Shown: positions 23,001 through 32,303 of the stretch, piece by piece
Position numbering within the stretch: position 1 is the stretch's first letter
How the letters are laid out: the number at the start of each line of letters is the position of its first letter
From: Paramacrobiotus metropolitanus
Taxonomy: Eukaryota; Tardigrada; Eutardigrada; Parachela; Macrobiotidae
Reading direction: 5' to 3'
Assembly: GCF_019649055.1 (NCBI RefSeq)
Contig: NW_026570277.1
Coordinates: forward strand, 434,001 to 498,000
DNA: 64,000 nucleotides
Notes under the pieces: generated by a model
Told to the model about the DNA's origin: nothing
Database searches by the model: none
What the model saw: the letters and a program-made list of their open reading frames with translations, nothing else
Position numbers and translations under genes: made by a program

Positions 23001-23576
23001 AACTGTCAAAGGTGTCACCTGGAAAATGGCTGTGAATAACTGGACTGGATAATTTGCTGCAGAAAAAGTATTTTTTTCGATTTCATACAGCCCGTTGCGC
23101 TCGAGACGTAGCCATTGCAGCTGCGAAAATCCGGCAAACGTTTCTCGAGTAATGATTGGTAGATGGATGTCCAAGAGAGAAACCCTTTTCAACGAGTTTT
23201 TGACATTGTTAAAAAATTCGTTGACAGGAAATGGTTGGTTATTTGGAGCCACCCAGAAGTTTTGCAGCCAAATACTTGTCAGGTTGAATAATGGTGGTAA
23301 TGGAAGAAAAGTTACCAGGAAACAGTTTGCAGCATCGTCACGTGTGCCAATAGCTAAATCAATTAGTCCAGGAGGGACATCAGTCACATTAAAACTACGA
23401 GTTCTTTCACAGCCACACAGATCAAAACTACGGTCGCAGGTTGGAAACACATAATTGGAAAATGTGCAATACACAAGCTCGGACAAGGAATCGTTGGATG
23501 ATAAATAATATCTGCAGTCGCTGGGAAAACACGCAACATGGTAAACAATAAATAAAAGAATTAATAACTGCTTCAT
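20084..23576 (-). CDS. Secreted leucine-rich-repeat protein
   Basis: Three - strand exons, 23576..22929, 20813..20688 and 20554..20084, join in phase 0 and give 414 residues. The start has a clear signal peptide (MKQLLILLFIVYHVACF). A Cys-rich N-terminal cap follows (C-x10-C, then CDRSFDLCGCERT). Exon 1 continues with LRR-like strands (FNLTSIWLQNF, FSQLQWLRLERNGLYEIE). Exon 3 has MPRLQMVSLSGNNLTAI and a C-terminal cap-like segment WNPICPNDKECKC. The tail ends in NNSVKD with no membrane anchor, so the protein is probably secreted and may act in recognition or adhesion. Exon 2 is the least certain: its acceptor (GCATAG) is weak, though its length of 42 codons keeps the frame. Intron 1 (2.1 kb) carries a Gypsy-type gag/LTR remnant in the opposite orientation. 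The + strand paralogue at 17.8 kb converges on this gene. Confidence 0.7.
20870..22069 (+). pseudogene. Gypsy-type retrotransposon Gag remnant with two zinc knuckles
   Basis: From about 20885 the sequence reads as a Ty3/Gypsy-type capsid in changing frames: LAKALGVDAMEMLHSMC, DKLEQAYVQKTNTTVEW, AGETLLEFSNKLRR, then FLNGVANDAK. Stops and frameshifts disrupt it before about 21180. From 21164 a 301-codon frame is intact: LKTKDFMTLEKALEMAQQY, a Gly/Ser/Arg-rich linker, then two CCHC knuckles, CYSCGDMDHRKTDC and CGNCGKRGHIARMC. The tail is acidic and ends in a lysine-rich nuclear-localisation-like stretch (GKRKKVKREKRK). No protease, reverse transcriptase or integrase follows; an LTR-like end comes next. 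It is a 5'-truncated, gag-only copy lying antisense in an intron of the LRR gene. The family does make virus-like particles, but this copy cannot encode a full capsid. Confidence 0.8.
22193..22404 (+). mobile_element. Candidate polypurine tract and 3' LTR of the gag remnant
   Basis: GGGGGGAG at 22193-22200 is a polypurine tract placed just before TGTGACGTAGCAACC at 22202. A TGTG start is usual for Gypsy-type LTRs. The 3' border near 22404 (GGTGACA) is a guess from the expected CA end. There is no second LTR copy in the window, so the length cannot be verified. Confidence 0.5.
22405..22916. other. Remainder of LRR-gene intron 1
   Basis: No gene. Around 22492-22555 short inverted copies of GTATTTTCATACAATACAG-like sequence suggest another degraded repeat end. 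Nothing firm. Confidence 0.3.
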
Positions 23577-23955
23577 TTTAAGAGCAATCCGTGGTCAAAT
23601 AAAACCTTTTACTGTGTTGAACCAAAACTGAAGAACTGCCTTTTCGAAAAATTTTCCACCTGGTCGGATCAGCAACAGCACAGAGTATAAAATTTTTACA
23701 ATAGCTTTAAACCGCAAGACTGCAGGGCACAAATTGCGCACAAGGCACACGTACCAATATTTATAACCGAAGAGTAGCCTTACAGAATCTGTAAGGTTGG
23801 TCATCAATGGTAGGCCGTTATGTGTCGCGCTTGGTATGTTGCAGACCGTACGTTAACATGGATTGGATTGAAAGTGCACCATGTACTAGTACTATGTATT
23901 GTACATCATACTCGGACAAACATCAAACGCAAATCAAACATCAAACGGTACCTGT
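23577..23955. other. 5' flank of the LRR gene, start of the LINE remnant
   Basis: The presumed promoter of the - strand LRR gene lies here. No TATA consensus is obvious. The + frame that enters the LINE remnant is open from 23807, but its first 50 codons show no recognisable sequence. Confidence 0.35.
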
Positions 23956-24345
23956 CCGTGATGGAAAACAGCTGGCATGGGATGCCACATGCGCAGATAC
24001 AATGGCACAGTCGTACCTTAAAGGAACTGCAAAAGCGGCTGGTACAGCAGCTCGGCAAGCGGAAAGTCGGAAGCGACAAAAGTACCGTTCCCTCGGAGAA
24101 CAGTATCTGCTCTATCCATTCGCGGTGGAAACGCTTGGCGTGCTTGGAGAAGCTGCGAAAGATATAGTCAGCTTCGTTGGACACCTAATTCGGGGAAAGA
24201 CAGGAGAAAGCCGATCTACCGCTTTCTTAAAACAACGCATCAGTCTAGCGATAATGAAGGGAAACGCTGCCGCAGTTTTAGGCACTTTGCCGGGCAGAAA
24301 TAAATTTGTGGAAGGGAATGATTTTGGTTGTTTTTGGAACTTGTA
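23956..24345 (+). pseudogene. C-terminal fragment of a LINE-type polyprotein
   Basis: The translated stretch has WDATCADTMAQSYL, then an Ala/Arg/Lys-rich helix, YPFAVETLGVLGEAAKDIV, GHLIRGKTGESRSTAFLKQR and ISLAIMKGNAAAVLGTLP. This order (WD.TC.DT, then F..ETLG..G, then the QRIS.AI..GNAA..LGT ending) is one I recall from the C-terminus of LINE-type reverse-transcriptase proteins of aquatic invertebrates. Only the last 110-120 residues remain, the usual result of 5' truncation. An AATAAATAAATA stretch follows at about 24388. The family call is from memory. Confidence 0.6.
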
Positions 24346-25257
24346 ACCGTAGTGTGTAATCATCGTTGCTGAACACGAAGGAAACCAATAAATAAATACG
24401 AATCAAACGCAAAAGCGCACCAGCTTGCCTGTGGCCAATGTGTGCATGCTATTAAATTAGCCCGCTGACGCTAAGTGCATACGATGCTTGTTAAAATTGT
24501 AAAGAAGTTAACACATACTTATGTGTTAACAGCAATGCCCAGCGCTTGCACTCGCCTCTGCACGCCGGTGCTGTTACGAGATACTGCAGTTTATAATATT
24601 ATTATGACTTCCCTTCCGACCTCGTTGCAATCGTAGTCCTTAGGTTATTATCAGCGCACAGGGACTGTACCATTTCTGTATCAGTCAGGTCGCTCAACAC
24701 GGGATGATGCTCGTCTTCTTTAGGGACAAATTTTATCCCCTCATACGTACTGCAAACTGATAATGGTGTCCTTGATCCTTATGCGTTTTTATTGATTTTG
24801 TTCATGCGTACAGATGAACAGCAAGAACAACCGCCCGCATCTGCACGTACAGATGTACGCCGACCGATAGAAAAATTCGAAAAGCACTTGAAACGAGTGC
24901 AACTGATAAGCGATCAGTCGTCAACAAGGGCGGTTGTTCATGCTGAATTTTCAACTAGCCGGCTGCCGGCATATAGTACAGAAGTCAAAGGGGTGCCGGA
25001 ATAAGATATCAAAAGACACAACGGACTGGGAGGGCAGACCGGTCCATTTTCAAAATACATAATATGGTAGCCGGAACATTTTAATACAGTATATGATTTG
25101 GGACTGGTGAGTGGAACACTGGAAGCGCAGTCCACATACTGTGACTGTGTGGTCTATTCTACGATATATGCCTTGTACCTATGATACGATATATAATATA
25201 TAGTGTACCAATTCTAACATAATCTATAGTAATAAATAATAAACTCCGTTTTCCCAG
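24346..25257. other. Intergenic; one weak coding candidate
   Basis: A 70-codon + frame at 24792-25004, preceded by a possible acceptor (GCGTACAG), is hydrophilic and Gln/Arg-rich. It might be an exon upstream of the candidate exon at 25258. Splice phases could not be matched with confidence. Confidence 0.3.
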
Positions 25258-25515
25258 GGCTCGGATTTTCACCCTTTAGAACCTACTCGGTATAACGCGA
25301 GGTCGTATGAGCGCCAAGCGCATCCTCGGCAGAACAACCAGGACTTTATTGACTGTGTTAGCGATGTTGCCGACACACCAAAAAAACCAAGACTGATCAA
25401 GCGAATTCTGCAGCACAACTCTGCATTCTGCAGCCAGTACAACTGTGCTGCAGATCCGGTAAAAAAGCATGCCAGTGGGGAAATGGAAATCCCCACAAAC
25501 AACAAAGAGCAGTAA
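25258..25515 (+). CDS. Candidate 3'-terminal exon of an unknown protein
   Basis: Directly after TTTTCCCAG an open frame of 85 codons runs to TAA. It has no ATG of its own, so it is at most a terminal exon. It is hydrophilic and Asn/Gln-rich, with a basic patch KKPRLIKRIL and three cysteines. Its composition is protein-like compared with the other frames, but no partner exon was established and no family is recognised. It could equally be a relic. Confidence 0.3.
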   Translation, partial: GSDFHPLEPTRYNARSYERQAHPRQNNQDFIDCVSDVADTPKKPRLIKRILQHNSAFCSQYNCAADPVKKHASGEMEIPTNNKEQ

Positions 25516-26167
25516 CGAATGAGATGGGCTGAGAGGACCACCATGTTGTTTACAAAATAATTTTTAGGTAATTTTAAGGACTGCTGCAAAACTGTTCTGC
25601 TTAGTCAAACCTTATCGATATCGCTGTGGGCTATGGGGTTAAAACTTAAATCTTTAATACTGTAAGAACAGGCACGTTTGATCGCTTCAGCTGTATTTGT
25701 CCGTAATTTCGAAACATTGCGCAAAATACACGTAATATTTATTCATGCAGCAATGTTTTCTCTACAAAGTAAAATAGCCGGTAAATAGGACAAAATAGGT
25801 AACCAAAATACAACGGAATCGTTGGCGAGCATTTGTGGTAAAAAGTTAATCCGTCGTTGTAAAACGCCATTATAGATATTAACTTTATTAGTCTTTTCGA
25901 AGTTGATTTGCCGATATACCTACAGTACGTTCTGTATCAATAATTATTCGGGGAAACGAAAATACGAGTATACAATGCTAATGTACATAGCTTTTCTCCT
26001 AAAATTGGCTCTTCATAATGTCACAGAACGTTTAGGACTGAAACATTTGCGACTACAAAGTACAAGCCTATCTGGGAACACGAGCTTAATTGCAAACGGG
26101 GAAAATTTTGCGACGCGCGCATGCATGTATTGCAGCCAAAACGTGTATATAAGGGGCAAAACTAAAC
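25516..26167. other. Intergenic, A+T-rich
   Basis: No gene or RNA seen. Confidence 0.4.
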
Positions 26168-26328
26168 GTGTTCCACGGTTCCCCTGTATTGTTGCCGTCA
26201 CCCGGCTGGAGATTTACGTTGTGACTAAACATGGCGCTTATGTACCGCGCCAGATTTAACCATATGTATTGCCGTAACGTCACACTCCAGGCGGGTGACG
26301 GCAGCAATACAGGGGAACCGTGGAACAC
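26168..26328. repeat. Palindromic MITE, best preserved copy
   Basis: A 161-bp inverted repeat with ends GTGTTCCACGGTTCCCCTG and complement, arms of about 50-55 bp continuing into GCCGTCACCCGGCTGGAG, and a short centre. Immediately downstream (about 26331-26395) two further partial copies of the terminal sequence (TTCCACGGTTCCCCT) follow in direct orientation, so the end was duplicated. Other copies lie at 9367-9497 and 54140-54295. No protein; the superfamily is uncertain. Confidence 0.8.
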
Positions 26329-26395
26329 GCTTAGTGTTCCACGGTTCCCCTGTATTGCTTCAGGTTCCACGGTTCCCCTATATGTGCCTGCGCAT

Positions 26396-27508
26396 GCTCC
26401 CTATATACACTTAGGCTCTTGTTTAGAAGGGCGGCCTGTATTATCCAGACACCACTCACTTGGGTAAAAATTCAACAAGATAATTCAGTAACTGAGAAGG
26501 TAGTCTTTAGCTAACGGTTCAAAGTAACTTTGTCAAGGGTAATTCGTTGAAATTCCGAACGTCCAGGTTGTTAAAATAGTCGGGTGTTGCCGTAACTTCG
26601 CTTGTTCCAAAACTGCAAACTTAAACATAAATTACTTGGATATTGGGATAAACAACAATTAACTGCGGTAAAATAAATCTTACAGTCCCTACTGAAAATG
26701 TATTGCTGTAAATATAACTAAATGTATCTGCAAAACTGCAGAGACAAGTTCTTAAGAGAATTGTGCTGGTACGAGTACATTGTTCCAAATTCGAATGCAT
26801 GTACGAAAACACTTACTCTCACGTTCTTACAAGCACTTTTCTGCCATTGCTTTGTAACATTCTACGGTATACCCACATAGTTTGTCAATATGAAAACCAT
26901 TTGTGCCCGCATCGTCCCATTGCGCAGTTGTGGCTGAAATAAAATTTTAAAACATTTGCAAGCATAAAGGTGTAGCAGAAGAATCGATACTCTTCAAATT
27001 TTATAAGAAAACGCACATCGACATGAGGATCGTTTTTACATCGATCCAGGTTTTCATCACTTTCTTCCAAAAGAATTTTTTTAATTTTTGATATTACTTG
27101 GGCACAAATGTTTTTCATGTTAACGAATCATTTGGGTTTACTCGTACCATAGAATGCCATAAAAAATGCTGAAAAGCGGTTTGGCAGTTTGCGGAAAGGA
27201 ACGTCTTCATATAAATGTGCGTACGAATTTTGTTTCCATGTGTTGTACTAGCACACTATCTTTAAGAGGGTGTACAAAATATTACAATACCTACGTAGTT
27301 GTATCAGCATAATTATGCAATCATCAATCTGTATTCTGTACGTCTGCAGTAAGGCAACCTACAAACGTACAAAACACAGACCGATGATCTCAGTCTAACG
27401 TATGCTGTTAAAGTGCTTAGTTAACCAAGTATCGGCAAGTAGCAAGAATTAAATAGATCAGGAGGGTAAAATTCAAAAGAAAGGTGGCAGCCAAACTGGG
27501 ATACTTAC
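26396..27508. other. 3' flank of the F-box pseudogene
   Basis: No firm gene. A 77-codon - frame at 26885-27118 is protein-like in part but has no recognised partner exon. The last exon expected for the - strand F-box gene (matching 34786-34915 of the paralogue) was not found here. Confidence 0.35.
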
Positions 27509-27910
27509 AGTGCCACAATCTGCAGCAAACCGTCCCACTGATTCCCGGGGTACGGCACGGTTTCCACCCACTGAGCATGCACCTGTGCCAGCTGATTGAC
27601 AATAGTGGTACGATCGCAAGCAGGAGGACACAAACACAATGTTCTGCCCAGGCGAGTGTCTACGGCTTCTGGACATAGGCCATCATCGTCTTCAAAGTCC
27701 ACAAACGGAACACGTATCAGTGTATCACTGGTTCTGGCCGTGGTTTTTCCTTCAAATATCCCGGCATTGTAGCCAAAGGACACGTGCTACTGCGCAGCCA
27801 TTTGTCCCATCCGGTAAAATCCAGGAAATGATCGTGTATCATGAGCCGTCCGAAACCATACGCAAAATCCCAGATACTATAACCATGACGTTCTCGCTGC
27901 TCGATTACCT

Positions 27911-28176
27911 TATAACAGAGGCAGCCATAAGTCGGCTGTCCGTGATGATCTCAGCGAGGGAGGGCGGTCAGATGAAGATCCTGTCTGTTGAGGAAATTCC
28001 GAAAAATGGCGATTTAGCGGAATCGAACCGCTGGCTACCGAGTGAGATCCACGTAGCACAGCCACTGTGCCATCGCCGCTGTTGGCGAAGATCAAGATAT
28101 TTGTGCTTGAGCTTGAGCCAACCAGGTAGGCGGCGGATGGGCGGCTGCTGTGTGTAAAGAGGATTCTCCTCTTACA
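27911..28176 (-). repeat. 3' LTR of the TRIM, carrying a tRNA-like unit
   Basis: 266 bp, uninterrupted. It contains the tRNA-like block at about 28002-28080. Compared with the other LTR it differs only at TT versus GG in GATTTAGCGG/GATGGAGCGG, which falls in the end of the tRNA-like unit. Near identity points to a young insertion. Confidence 0.8.
28002..28080 (-). promoter_or_regulatory. tRNA-like Pol III promoter unit in the TRIM 3' LTR
   Basis: On the - strand: A box TGGCACAGTGG (28072..28062), B box GGTTCGATTCC (28029..28019), 43 bases from start to start as in tRNA genes, and TTTTT (28006..28002), a Pol III terminator. D-arm GCAC/GTGC and T-arm AGCGG/CCGCT can form; here the last pair of the outer stem is disturbed by the TT change. 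The anticodon arm is imperfect. It is probably a tRNA-derived sequence, not a working tRNA. Confidence 0.75.
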
Positions 28177-28315
28177 CCCCTGTTGCAGGCTTCGCTACGT
28201 CCTCGGAGCGAAACATCCCAGGATTCGGAGGATCCGCACTCCACGCGGTGGGGAGGCGGGGCCATACTGCGCTTCTGCAGTAGGCAGTCTGGTACCGTTC
28301 GAGCCAACGCTGCTT

Positions 28316-28327
28316 GATCTGCTACCA
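28316..28327 (-). other. Primer binding site of the TRIM
   Basis: TGGTAGCAGATC directly follows the 5' LTR. The first ten bases are complementary to the 3' end of animal initiator methionine tRNA (..TCTGCTACCA). Confidence 0.75.
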
Positions 28328-29280
28328 TATAACAGAGGCAGCCATAAGTCGGCTGTCCGTGATGATCTCAGCGAGGGAGGGCGGTCAGATGAAGATCCTG
28401 TCTGTTGAGGAAATTCCGAAAAATGGCGATGGAGCGGAATCGAACCGCTGGCTACCGAGTGAGATCCACGTAGCACAGCCACTGTGCCATCGCCGCTGTT
28501 GGCGAAGATCAAGATATTTGTGCTTGAGCTCATGGACTTCGTAAGGATATTAGTAAACTGAGGTTACCCCCCAACCTCTGTTTCTTAACCGAAACCGACT
28601 AGATTCAAATTCAGCGCATTTTTCTGATCTAGAAATCATCCTTCAAAGTCAGAAAAGGTCAAAACCAAATTCTGACTGCCGGCCCCCCAGTGCCCCAAAA
28701 TGGTCTGGGGTGGTGGCAGTGGAGTCAAAGACAAATAATTTTGTTTCTGCATTCTGAATACTTATTCTAGGTGAATCGGCAACGCTGAATCCGAATATGC
28801 CGTCAGAAAAAGATTTCAACGGTCTCCAAGAGCGCTCGGTGAAAATTTCTTTTGTTCCAGTTTAAGCGCATTAATTATAAGCAAATCAAATTGTCGACCG
28901 GACGCTCTCGGCGACCGTTGGAATCTTTTTCTGACATCATATTCGGATTCAGTGTTGCCGATTCACCTAGAATAAGTATTCAGAATGCAGAAACAAAATT
29001 ATTTGTCTTTGACTCCACTGCCACCACCCCAGGCCATTCTGGGGCACTGGGGGGGCCGGCAGTCAGAATCTGGTTTTGACCTTTTCTGACTTTGAAGGAT
29101 GATTTCTAGATCAGAAAAATGCGCTGAATTTGAATCTGTAGTCGGTTTCGGTTAAAAAACAGAGGTTGGGGGGTAACCTCAAATTGCTAATATCCTTACG
29201 AAGTCCATGCTTGAGCTTGAGCCAACCAGGTAGGCGGCGGATGGGCGGCTGCTGTGTGTAAAGAGGATTCTCCTCTTACA
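28328..29280 (-). repeat. 5' LTR of the TRIM, split by a DNA element
   Basis: The two parts, 28328-28530 and 29218-29280, together make 266 bp once the inserted element and one copy of its target duplication (28531-29217) are removed. The tRNA-like unit is complete here: A box at 28489..28479, B box at 28446..28436, outer stem GGCGATGG/CCATCGCC of eight perfect pairs, T-run after it. Confidence 0.8.
28531..29209. mobile_element. Palindromic non-autonomous DNA transposon with 8-bp target duplication
   Basis: 679 bp. Ends CATGGACTTCGTAAGGATATT and its complement; the arms (about 28531-28850 and 28890-29209) are near-complementary throughout, around a short centre. CTTGAGCT is duplicated exactly at 28523-28530 and 29210-29217, and the uninterrupted LTR shows the empty site. 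An 8-bp duplication is typical of hAT elements, though the ends are not a canonical hAT CAG. No open frame. Confidence 0.8.
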
Positions 29281-31286
29281 ACCTCTACATTCCGGTTTAC
29301 CGGTAAGGCAAAAGGTAGTTTAATGCCATAATTTTTTATCCACGTGGCTAGCAGCTGCGCTCCGCGCAACTGGCGCAACTCCGTAATCACGAGATGGAGC
29401 GGTATGGCGCTGTGGAACATCTCAGGCGAGAGGTTGATTAGTGCTATGGTTCTGGTCTGTTTTCTGATGGTACGATCCAAGAGGAAACCCAAGGAGTACG
29501 CCTCAATAAATTGTTGTGGTGCCGTTCGCGTGCGCAAACTGTCAAAATCAATGAAAATTCCAAGCGCCATTGTAAAGCTATCCAGCAGTTTATTCCATAA
29601 CGTAGAGACCCTGCTCATGAAACGCAGTATCATATTATCATTTCGCAGTTTTCAGTTTTCCAACGAGATTCTGAGTTCTTTTTTCTAGTGCAAGCATTGA
29701 AGCTAGCCATAACATTGAAGTGCAAATATTGAAGCTACATTTTTCTAGTGCAAACATTGAAGTCCAGTGCTGTTTGGTTCTTGATTTTTATTGGACCTTC
29801 GAATTAAAAAAAATTTCTAGCGTAAAATTTACGGATAAGCGGTTACCGTTTTGCAGCGATTTGAGGATGGACATTCAAATGCAACAGAATCTCTGATATG
29901 GTTTCGAGCGGCAGATGTGTCAGTTGGGTTATTTCGGTACTTAAAAATCAATGGTATTTTACTCAAAATAAAAGAAAGTAAGTACAACGTACTCCGATTT
30001 CTTTCCTCACTCGATCATTTGTAATAATTATACATACAAATAAATAGATTGGTTACCCACATATTCCGAAAGAAACGAAATTCTTATTTTTATTACCGAA
30101 ATATTTATAAATATTTCTCTAATCATTTGCAAATGAAAACTATGAATCTACTGAAAATTACATGTATGTTTGGCTCTGATATGTAAAATTCGTGCCGATA
30201 ATAGAGCGTCTTTTAGAACTTCTACAGGTGCAGATACAATAACTGATGCATAGTATCAAAAGCCTAAAGTAACACAACTTTCAAATCGCGCGTACAGGCA
30301 AATATTATACGCCGGCGAGCAAGACAGCGGTCAGACTAGACAGTGGTCTAACTTGTGACTACCGCTACAAAAAAAGTATGTGTATAACAAAGCCGTCAGT
30401 AATGATTCAGCCTATGCCTGTATGGAAACATAGCAATAATATTACCCAAGTGTTACGTGACAACAGGGGCAATATAAACCTAAACCAGAGTGACCGGCAA
30501 GAAAGAACCGCGGATATCCAGGGGGTTACGGGGACCAAAAATGCACTGTGGAAGGCCGAAATGCTTTCAAACCTGTTTGCGGTGTCCTGCAACCAGCAAT
30601 CCTTGCGGCACGGCGGGTTGTGATCACAGATACGCCGGATGTATAATAGCACAAACATAATTGCGCCATCATCTATCTGCACGAAGAGCCGGTCGTTGAG
30701 TTCGACATCACCGCGAAGAATGTTTCCAAAAGCAGCCAACAGCACACACCGTACTTCGAACTCATTAATACTAAATATCCCCTGCAGTTGCGGTGTGCGT
30801 AACACCACCTTCACGTATGGGTTGCGGCACAGTGTACCAGCCAGAGACACGTTCGGGAGACACTTCACAAGCTGCCAATAATGGACAATCAGCTGGCGCC
30901 GGTGGTCTTCCGCTTCCAAGGTTATAAAGTAGTAATCTACTTGGCAAGACGGAAAATCACGTAACTCCACTCTGGCTGCCTGGAACACAAAGGGTCCATC
31001 CCGCTCATAACGCAAAGCGACGAAGACGTCAATGTGGGAAGGAGCCGGCTTTTCCGTTTTTTTCCGCTGGGACTCGCATGTTTAACAGCGAATGCTCAAA
31101 CACTCGCTGCGTGGATATCCAATGCGCAGGAATTTTTTTGCAATCGAAATCAACGAAGACAGAATTTCCGTCCATATCTTGGAGATATCCCAGATAGAAT
31201 TCGTCTTTGAGTAAATTAACCAGCACCGTATTGCCCATGTTGGCATGCCGATCATCGTGTTTTCTTCGAGAAAAGTATGCGTCCAT

Positions 31287-32303
31287 ACTGACGTACAACA
31301 TTACAGAAAAAACGGAATACACATTAACAATATCCTTGCAGTCGTTGTGCTGCTGCACCAAATGCATTTCGATGTCATACGCACAGTTCAAAAAATAAAA
31401 AATGCAATGAAAGAGAAATGCGAAGCTCCTACTAAAACGACAGACCGGTCCTACCATCATTTACGTACAAAATAGGTGGATTTACCATTTCCCGGATACA
31501 TAGTAAGTTGCCATCGTACCGTAATTTCAACCGTTTACATTGACCTATGCCCTACACAAATCTTCTTGTAAGGCAACTCTTATCCGTATTAACCCTAGCT
31601 AAGCCCATTCACCGGCAAGAAGTACAGGCAACTACGCAAATTTTACTGTAATGGCAACGTTTTCTGGATCCTGATCCGGATTCTAAATGTTTCATTGTTT
31701 TTGCTTGATTCCTCTCGTTCCTCTCGTACCTCTCCTCGTACCTCGATTCCTCTCCAGCCTAATCGTGCAGGGTATGTTCACAGCACCCAAATGTCCTCGT
31801 ATTTGGCCAGTTGGAAAGATGGAATCATGGAAAGACGCGCTATTGAAATTACACACAGCTTTTATACCTATCAAAATTTAACGTCTGTAGAATCCGGGCC
31901 AAACAGCTCAGGGTCCACATCCGTGCTTTTCATTCAGACCAACAAGCCTTGACCCTGTACTGTGATTATGCTGGAAATGCAGAGATTAAGAGAGCACTGC
32001 ATTTCGTGGTTACGATTTCTCGTAAAGTTTCGAATGCCGAACATGTACGAGCGATTTGTGACCTATCGGCTACGCGAGCACATCATTATAGGACTGCATA
32101 TCCGCAAGACCGACTTAGATAAATTAAGCTTCACCATCTTTTTATAACATCAATAGTACTAAAATTATAATCTCGCCGCTTTCCGCCTCGCCCGGTAGAA
32201 GTGCTCTAATTTTTATCTTATATTAGGCAACAACTATAAGAACCAGCATCGCCACCGGAAAATATTGACTGAAGGAATTTCGCTTCGTGCCCGTTCTGCT
32301 ACA
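31287..32303. other. Shared intergenic region of the divergent F-box pair
   Basis: About 1 kb between the two start codons. It contains a short CCTCTCGT/ACCTCTCC tandem tract at 31710-31760 and several open frames without recognisable content. A bidirectional promoter is possible. No TATA box is conserved on both sides. Confidence 0.4.

Larger units (their letters stand above)
27911..29280 (-). mobile_element. Miniature LTR retrotransposon (TRIM) with a nested insertion
   Basis: Reading on the - strand: a 266-bp LTR (29280..28328, interrupted by a DNA element), 151 bp of internal sequence (28327..28177), and a second 266-bp LTR (28176..27911). The LTRs differ at only two adjacent bases once the insertion is set aside. 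They begin TGTAAGAGG and end GTTATA. The internal part starts at once with TGGTAGCAGATC, matching ten of twelve bases of the primer binding site for eukaryotic initiator tRNA-Met, and ends in CAGGGG before the second LTR, a minimal polypurine tract. AGGT (- strand) is duplicated at 29284-29281 and 27910-27907. There is no coding capacity. These traits define a terminal-repeat retrotransposon in miniature, which must borrow enzymes from another element. It inserted into exon C of the F-box gene. Confidence 0.85.
27509..31286 (-). pseudogene. F-box protein gene, inactivated copy
   Basis: Paralogue of the + strand gene at 32304-34915. Exon A (31286..30480) encodes the orphan N-terminal domain (ANMGNTVLVNLLKDEF onward). 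A one-base shift is needed at the run of seven T (+ strand) at 31057-31063. Exon B (29939..29847) encodes the F-box: LTHLPLETISEILLHLNV and PQIAAKR. Exon C starts at 29610 (VSTLWNKLLDSF), runs to 29281, is interrupted by the 27911-29280 retroelement, and resumes at 27910 to the donor at 27509. A second frameshift lies near 27720, between PGYLKEKPRPEP and RVPFVDFED. Splice sites and phases match the intact copy. The terminal exon is missing. The F-box in this copy is closer to the consensus (LPxExxxEIL) than in the + copy, which suggests the gene was functional before insertion. Confidence 0.8.

Noticed and set aside
27911-28530. Two tandem tRNA-derived SINEs
   Set aside because: First impression from the A and B boxes. 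The shared 4-bp target duplication around both, the primer binding site and the purine tract fit one LTR-type insertion better.
30378-30623. + strand frame antisense to the F-box pseudogene
   Set aside because: Shadow of the opposite-strand exon, which matches the intact paralogue.
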